From the NCBI GenBank assembly GCA_023480605.1, contig JAMCWS010000189.1, positions 1 to 9,216 on the forward strand: a DNA stretch of 9,216 bases. The letters are read 5' to 3'. Numbering within the stretch: position 1 is the first letter of the stretch; each line of letters opens with the position of its first letter. The notes under the pieces are model-generated. The model searched no databases. It worked only from the letters and a program-made list of their open reading frames with translations, and was not told the DNA's origin. Below are positions 6,167 to 9,216 of this stretch, piece after piece. The translations under genes were made by a program, and so were the position numbers. Origin of the DNA: a bacterium. Lineage in GTDB: Bacteria > Sumerlaeota > Sumerlaeia > MVZB01.

Positions 6167-6194
6167 CGCTATATCCGGATATGAAGATATAGCG
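6167..6194. promoter_or_regulatory. Palindromic operator of the ArsR-methyltransferase gene
   Basis: A perfect 9-bp inverted repeat, CGCTATATC (6167-6175) and GATATAGCG (6186-6194), encloses a second perfect palindrome, ATATCCGGATAT (6171-6182). Read on the minus strand the core is ATAT-N4-ATAT-N4-ATAT, two overlapping palindromes as expected for tandem dimer binding. It lies 3 bases before the proposed start codon and over the predicted promoter, so the likely ligand is the gene's own ArsR-type product. Confidence 0.7.
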
Positions 6195-6212
6195 GTCGGG
6201 GCGGCCAATCAA
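6184..6212 (-). promoter_or_regulatory. Likely promoter of the ArsR-methyltransferase gene
   Basis: On the minus strand TTGATT (6207-6212) and TATCTT (6184-6189) are 17 bases apart, a fair match to a housekeeping promoter. The palindromic operator overlaps the -10 element and start site. The transcript leader would be only about 15 bases, which fits the lack of a clear ribosome-binding site. Confidence 0.4.
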
Positions 6213-6248
6213 GGATAATCGTAACCGCGGCTGGCCGGAGCGCCACAT

Positions 6249-6284
6249 AAAAAAAAGGCCATCCCCCGCCCAAGGGGGGGATGG
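6249..6284 (-). terminator. Rho-independent terminator of rubrerythrin gene
   Basis: A perfect 9-bp stem pairs 6259-6267 with 6276-6284 (CCATCCCCC/GGGGGATGG) around an 8-base loop and is followed on the minus strand by eight Ts (6249-6256). It lies about 27 bases after the rubrerythrin stop and insulates the downstream regulator gene. Confidence 0.92.
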
Positions 6285-6310
6285 ACGGACTGAACCGCGC
6301 CAGCGGGGAT

Positions 6311-6805
6311 TCAGGCAACCTTTTTGAAGGCGACGCCCTTGGCGCCGCAGATCGGACAGGTTTCCGGCGCGGCGTTCTTGTGAATGTAGCCGCACGTCGG
6401 GCAAAGATAAAACTCCGCGTCCTCTTTCGCGTCGAGGCCGGCGAGCATCTCCTTGTAGATCGCGGCGTGAACCTTTTCGGCCTCCAAGGCGTATTCGAAT
6501 GCGCGTTGCGCGGCGCCGTGGCCCTCGGTCCTGGCCGCCGTCAGAAAGGCCGGATACATCTCCGTATACTCGTAAGTTTCGCCTTCGATGGCGGCTTGCA
6601 GGTTTTCGGCGGTCGTCTTGACATGACCGAGCGCCCTGAGTTCGCTCATGGCGTGGATGGTCTCGGCTTCGGCGATCGTCCGGAAGAGCTTGGCCACGGC
6701 TGGATAGCCTTCGCGCTGGGCCTTGTCGGCGAAGGCCAGGTATTTGCGATTGGCCTGCGATTCGCCGGCGAATGAGGCTTTCAGGTTCTGTTCGGTCTGG
6801 CTCAT
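6311..6805 (-). CDS. rbr: Rubrerythrin (non-haem diiron peroxidase)
   Basis: This cytosolic enzyme reduces hydrogen peroxide to water with electrons from rubredoxin or NADH-dependent donors, protecting anaerobic or microaerophilic cells. The 164 residues have the classic order. A four-helix ferritin-like diiron domain carries E15, E48-x-x-H51, E76-x-x-E79 (YEYTEMYP) and E110-x-x-H113. A C-terminal rubredoxin-like Fe(Cys)4 domain carries C135-x-x-C138 and C150-x-x-C153. The start at 6805 is chosen because AAAGGAA lies 8 or so bases upstream; the in-frame ATG at 6862 would add 19 non-family residues. It is a single-gene unit with its own strong terminator. The gap 6806-6933 before it holds no convincing promoter, although a TATATT is present around 6898-6903. 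Confidence 0.97.
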   Translation of the reverse strand: MSQTEQNLKASFAGESQANRKYLAFADKAQREGYPAVAKLFRTIAEAETIHAMSELRALGHVKTTAENLQAAIEGETYEYTEMYPAFLTAARTEGHGAAQRAFEYALEAEKVHAAIYKEMLAGLDAKEDAEFYLCPTCGYIHKNAAPETCPICGAKGVAFKKVA

Positions 6806-6933
6806 GGGCGGTTCCTTTGCGTTTGGATGGATTGATGGTGCGCGCGGCATGGACGCCACCATGGCGACGAGTTATTCACGAATCGGCGCGACGGACAAAT
6901 ATATTCGGCCCCTCGTCCGCTCCGGCCCGTGGA

Positions 6934-8340
6934 TTACTCGATGATCCCCTTCTTCTTCAGCTTTTCGACCAGCGTCGTGCGCTTGATGTTGAGCAGCGCC
7001 GCGGCCTTGTTTTTAATGCCGCCGGCTTTTTCGAGCGCCTTGTTGATGAGCTGCGTCTCGAACTCGTCGACCAGTGCGTTGAAATCGATGCCCTCATCGG
7101 GAATATCGAGCGAATCGGGCGAGACCGTCACCGGCATGGGGGCCGGCGCCAGTCCGGAAAACTTCTCGGGTAGTTGGGCGACATCGATTTCCCCCTCCGT
7201 GTTCAGGATCGCCATCCGCTCGACCAGGTTTTCCAGTTCGCGCACGTTGCCCGGCCAGTCGTAACTTTGCAGGACGCGCAATGCGGCGTCCGTAAAGCGC
7301 GTGATGCGCCGCCCCTTGAGGCGATTGAACTGATCGACGAAATGAGCCACCAGGATCGGAATGTCGTCGCGACGCGACCGCAGCGGCGGAATCGTGATGG
7401 GGATGACATTGAGCCGGTAGAAAAGGTCCTCGCGGAAGCGGCCCTCGGCGACGTCCTTCTCTAGGTCGCGGTTGGTGGCGGTGATGATCCGCACATTGAC
7501 GCGCACCGTCTCGGTCGAACCGACCATCTCGAAGGTCTGCTCCTGGAGGACGCGCAGGAGCTTGACCTGGAGCTTGGGGCTCATGTCGCCGATTTCATCC
7601 AAAAAGATCGTCCCGCCGTCGGCCATCTGGAACCGGCCGATGCGGTTCATCGTCGCCCCGGTGAAGGCGCCCCGCACGTGGCCGAATAATTCGCTTTCGA
7701 GCAAATCTTCGGGTATGGCGCCGCAATTGACCGGGATCAGCGGCTTGTTGGCCCGCGAAGAGTTGTAATGAATGGCGCGGGCCACGAGTTCCTTGCCCGT
7801 GCCGCTTTCACCCAGGATGAGGATTGTCGAGTCGCTGTCGGCGACCGTCTGGATCATGCGCTTGAGCGCCCCGACGCCGGGGCTGGCGCCGACGATGCTG
7901 TCAAGTTTGGTGGCGCGCCGGAGTTCGCGCCGCAGGTGCTGGTTTTCGTGCTGGAGCGACTGGTATTCGCGCGCCTTGTGCACCATGATTTTGATTTCGT
8001 CGAGGTGGAACGGCTTCGTGATGTAGTCGTAGGCGCCCAGACGTAATGCCTCGACGGCCGACTCGATCGAGCCGTAGCCGGTGGCGACGATCCCCAGCGT
8101 GTCGGCGTTGAGCGTGCTCAGATGGCGGAGCACCTCCAGGCCGTCGACGCGCGGCATCTTCAGGTCGGTGATGACCAGGTCATAGCGCTTTTCGTCGAGC
8201 AGTGCGATGCCCTGGTCTCCGTCCTCGGCCGCGTCGACCTCGTATCCCTCGGCGATGAGGATGTTGGAGAGGATGTCGCGGATATTCCATTCGTCGTCGA
8301 CCACCAGGATTCTGCCGGTCGTTTTGTTTATCGTGGCCAT
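6934..8340 (-). CDS. NtrC-family sigma-54-dependent response regulator
   Basis: This is a 468-residue transcription activator. Its receiver domain (about 9-125) has D15-D16, phospho-acceptor D59, T87 and K109. The AAA+ sigma-54 interaction domain (about 147-385) has Walker A GESGTGKE (177-184), the sigma-54-contacting GAFTGA loop (224-229) and Walker B ending D248-E249. The C-terminal Fis-type helix-turn-helix (about 433-465) includes the NIKRTTLVEKL segment. All catalytic residues are present, so it should be a phosphorylation-controlled ATPase that opens sigma-54 promoters. The start at 8340 matches the domain's usual N-terminus, but its ribosome-binding site is weak. No cognate histidine kinase is within the window and no sigma-54 promoter (GG-N10-GC) was found nearby, so the target genes are unknown. 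It is transcribed divergently from bshC. Confidence 0.95.
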   Translation of the reverse strand: MATINKTTGRILVVDDEWNIRDILSNILIAEGYEVDAAEDGDQGIALLDEKRYDLVITDLKMPRVDGLEVLRHLSTLNADTLGIVATGYGSIESAVEALRLGAYDYITKPFHLDEIKIMVHKAREYQSLQHENQHLRRELRRATKLDSIVGASPGVGALKRMIQTVADSDSTILILGESGTGKELVARAIHYNSSRANKPLIPVNCGAIPEDLLESELFGHVRGAFTGATMNRIGRFQMADGGTIFLDEIGDMSPKLQVKLLRVLQEQTFEMVGSTETVRVNVRIITATNRDLEKDVAEGRFREDLFYRLNVIPITIPPLRSRRDDIPILVAHFVDQFNRLKGRRITRFTDAALRVLQSYDWPGNVRELENLVERMAILNTEGEIDVAQLPEKFSGLAPAPMPVTVSPDSLDIPDEGIDFNALVDEFETQLINKALEKAGGIKNKAAALLNIKRTTLVEKLKKKGIIE

Positions 8341-8665
8341 CGTGTCACCAGAGCGATTCAGCGTTATATCTGCATAAACCAATAAGGAACCAACATATAT
8401 GAACTGTAAATTCACGTTAGGGTGCCAAAATATTGTCGCACATGCAATTGAAAATCGATGAAAAGTTGACGAGATTTTCAAAATATTGACGCGGCGCCAA
8501 AGAACCGTCCCCGGTTTTCGCCGAGCCTGCGGATCGGGCCACGCTCCGGGCCGTCCGCCGCCGTGCATTTGGAGATTGAGCAACCCGGCGCAACGATCTA
8601 TATCAGTAAAAGGGACTACGTCGCGATATGAACCCGGACCGACGCCGCCAAGGAGCTCGTCAGCC
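8341..8665. other. Divergent intergenic region between NtrC-type regulator and bshC
   Basis: The half nearest the regulator (8341-8490) is AT-rich and should hold its promoter. A possible minus-strand pair is TTGGTT with GATATA 17 bases on, but it is weak. A 10-bp direct repeat, CAAAATATTG, occurs at 8426-8435 and 8479-8488. The half nearest bshC is GC-rich with a small inverted repeat (AACCG...CGGTT, about 8503-8516). No sigma-54 signature, tRNA or riboswitch is seen. Confidence 0.45.
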
Positions 8666-9216
8666 ATGCCCGAACCCGCCCCAAGAACCACCGTCTGGTC
8701 GATGCTGAAGGCTCCCGCCAACGCCCCCGCCGCCGCGCTCCCGCACGACTGGCTGCGCTATCATCCCGCCCAGATCGAGGCCTGCGTCGAAGCGCGCGGC
8801 GCCCGCCTGCCCGAGCCGCTCGCCCCTGGCGAACTGGACGAGTTGCGCTCCGCTCACGCGCGTTGGGGCGCCGACGCCGGCCTTGAGGCCGCCGTCGAGA
8901 CCCTGGGCCGCCCCGGCACGCGCGTCGTCGTCACCGGCCAACAACCCGCGCCCCTGGCCGGGCCGTTGCTGACGCTCTACAAAACCATCGGCGCGATCGG
9001 CCTGGCCCGCCGCCTGACCGAGCGCCACCCCGGCCTGACCTTCACGCCGGTCTTCTGGATCGCCTCGGAGGACCACGACTTCGACGAGATCCGGCGCGTC
9101 TTCTGGCCGGGCCACACCGGGCAACTGGAAGAGTATCTCCTTCACCCCAACGGTTGGGAGCCGGGCCAGATGATCGGCGAAATCCAGACCCACACGATGC
9201 TGGCCCCACTGCTCGA
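8666..9216 (+). CDS. bshC: BshC, putative cysteine-adding enzyme of bacillithiol synthesis (5' part)
   Basis: BshC is assigned to the last step of bacillithiol synthesis, joining cysteine to glucosaminyl-malate in the cytoplasm. The frame opens at 8666 behind AAGGAG about 10 bases upstream and stays open to the window end, giving 183 of an expected 500 or more residues. Diagnostic family motifs are VVTGQQPAPLAGPLLTLYK (starting near 88, with T90-G-Q-Q93) and PVFWIASEDHDFDEI (128-142), the nucleotide-binding-like region of the Rossmann fold. The codon pattern is strongly GC at third positions, like the core genes. No bshA or bshB is in view. The molecular product could be a related low-molecular-weight thiol pathway if the partner genes are absent from the genome. 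Confidence 0.93.
   Translation, partial: MPEPAPRTTVWSMLKAPANAPAAALPHDWLRYHPAQIEACVEARGARLPEPLAPGELDELRSAHARWGADAGLEAAVETLGRPGTRVVVTGQQPAPLAGPLLTLYKTIGAIGLARRLTERHPGLTFTPVFWIASEDHDFDEIRRVFWPGHTGQLEEYLLHPNGWEPGQMIGEIQTHTMLAPLL

Noticed and set aside
5250..6404. 384-codon minus-strand frame across the ArsR-methyltransferase gene
   Set aside because: It is an out-of-frame shadow with Arg/Gly/Pro-dominated composition and no domain; the +1-related frame encodes the recognised fusion protein.
8341..8460. Sigma-54 promoter before the NtrC-type gene
   Set aside because: A TGGCAC is present on the minus strand, but the GC element 10 bases on is missing.
8563..8631. Short plus-strand frame (22 codons from a GTG) upstream of bshC with protein-like composition
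   Set aside because: No ribosome-binding site, very short and no recognisable family; could be a gene remnant but not supportable.
8660..9193. 177-codon minus-strand frame at the right edge
   Set aside because: The opposite plus-strand frame is clearly bshC with TGQQ and WIASEDHDF motifs, so this is its shadow.

Overview
The window is about 9.2 kb of high-GC bacterial DNA (roughly 60-65 % G+C in the core genes) with one clearly AT-rich stretch at about 3810-5240. Seven genes are recognisable: a truncated GH32-type glycosidase, adenosylhomocysteinase (ahcY), an IS110-family transposase, a small nucleotidyltransferase-like gene, a GxxExxY nuclease-fold gene, an ArsR-type regulator fused to a methyltransferase domain, rubrerythrin, an NtrC-type response regulator, and the first third of bshC; the first of these is broken and the last is cut by the window edge. 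Rubrerythrin, a sigma-54 activator, bacillithiol-type thiol synthesis and GxxExxY genes suggest a microaerobic or anaerobic environmental bacterium with Gram-negative-style regulation, possibly from a little-cultured phylum. I cannot assign a phylum from this sequence alone.

Layout, mostly on the minus strand. 1-99 is an exact second copy of an internal part of ahcY (942-1040) joined to a GH32 gene that runs from 568 down to 100. 789-2219 is intact ahcY, with a terminator at 704-736. 2263-2440 can fold into a three-way-junction RNA of about 178 nt between the IS110 transposase gene (2543-3739) and ahcY; it is a candidate bridge/seek RNA of the insertion sequence. 3740-3808 forms a hairpin over the transposase ribosome-binding site. 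3943-4428 is the nucleotidyltransferase-like gene. 4658-5184 is a GxxExxY gene bounded by inverted arrays of about 10-bp repeats. 5102-6163 encodes the ArsR-methyltransferase regulator, with a strong palindromic operator at 6167-6194. 6311-6805 is rubrerythrin with its terminator, and 6934-8340 the NtrC-type regulator. On the plus strand, bshC starts at 8666 and runs off the right edge.

How the genes may work together. The ArsR-methyltransferase fusion resembles SahR-type regulators of the S-adenosylmethionine cycle, which sense S-adenosylhomocysteine, the substrate of AhcY. It lies upstream of ahcY in the same direction, separated only by mobile or accessory DNA (about 2240-5184). I infer that a regulator-ahcY locus was split by insertions, and that the cassette next to the regulator also rewrote its C-terminus. 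Rubrerythrin and bshC both relate to redox or peroxide defence, but nothing in the sequence shows that they are co-regulated. The items most worth checking are the IS110-linked structured RNA, the repeat-bounded GxxExxY cassette, and the regulator-operator-ahcY arrangement.
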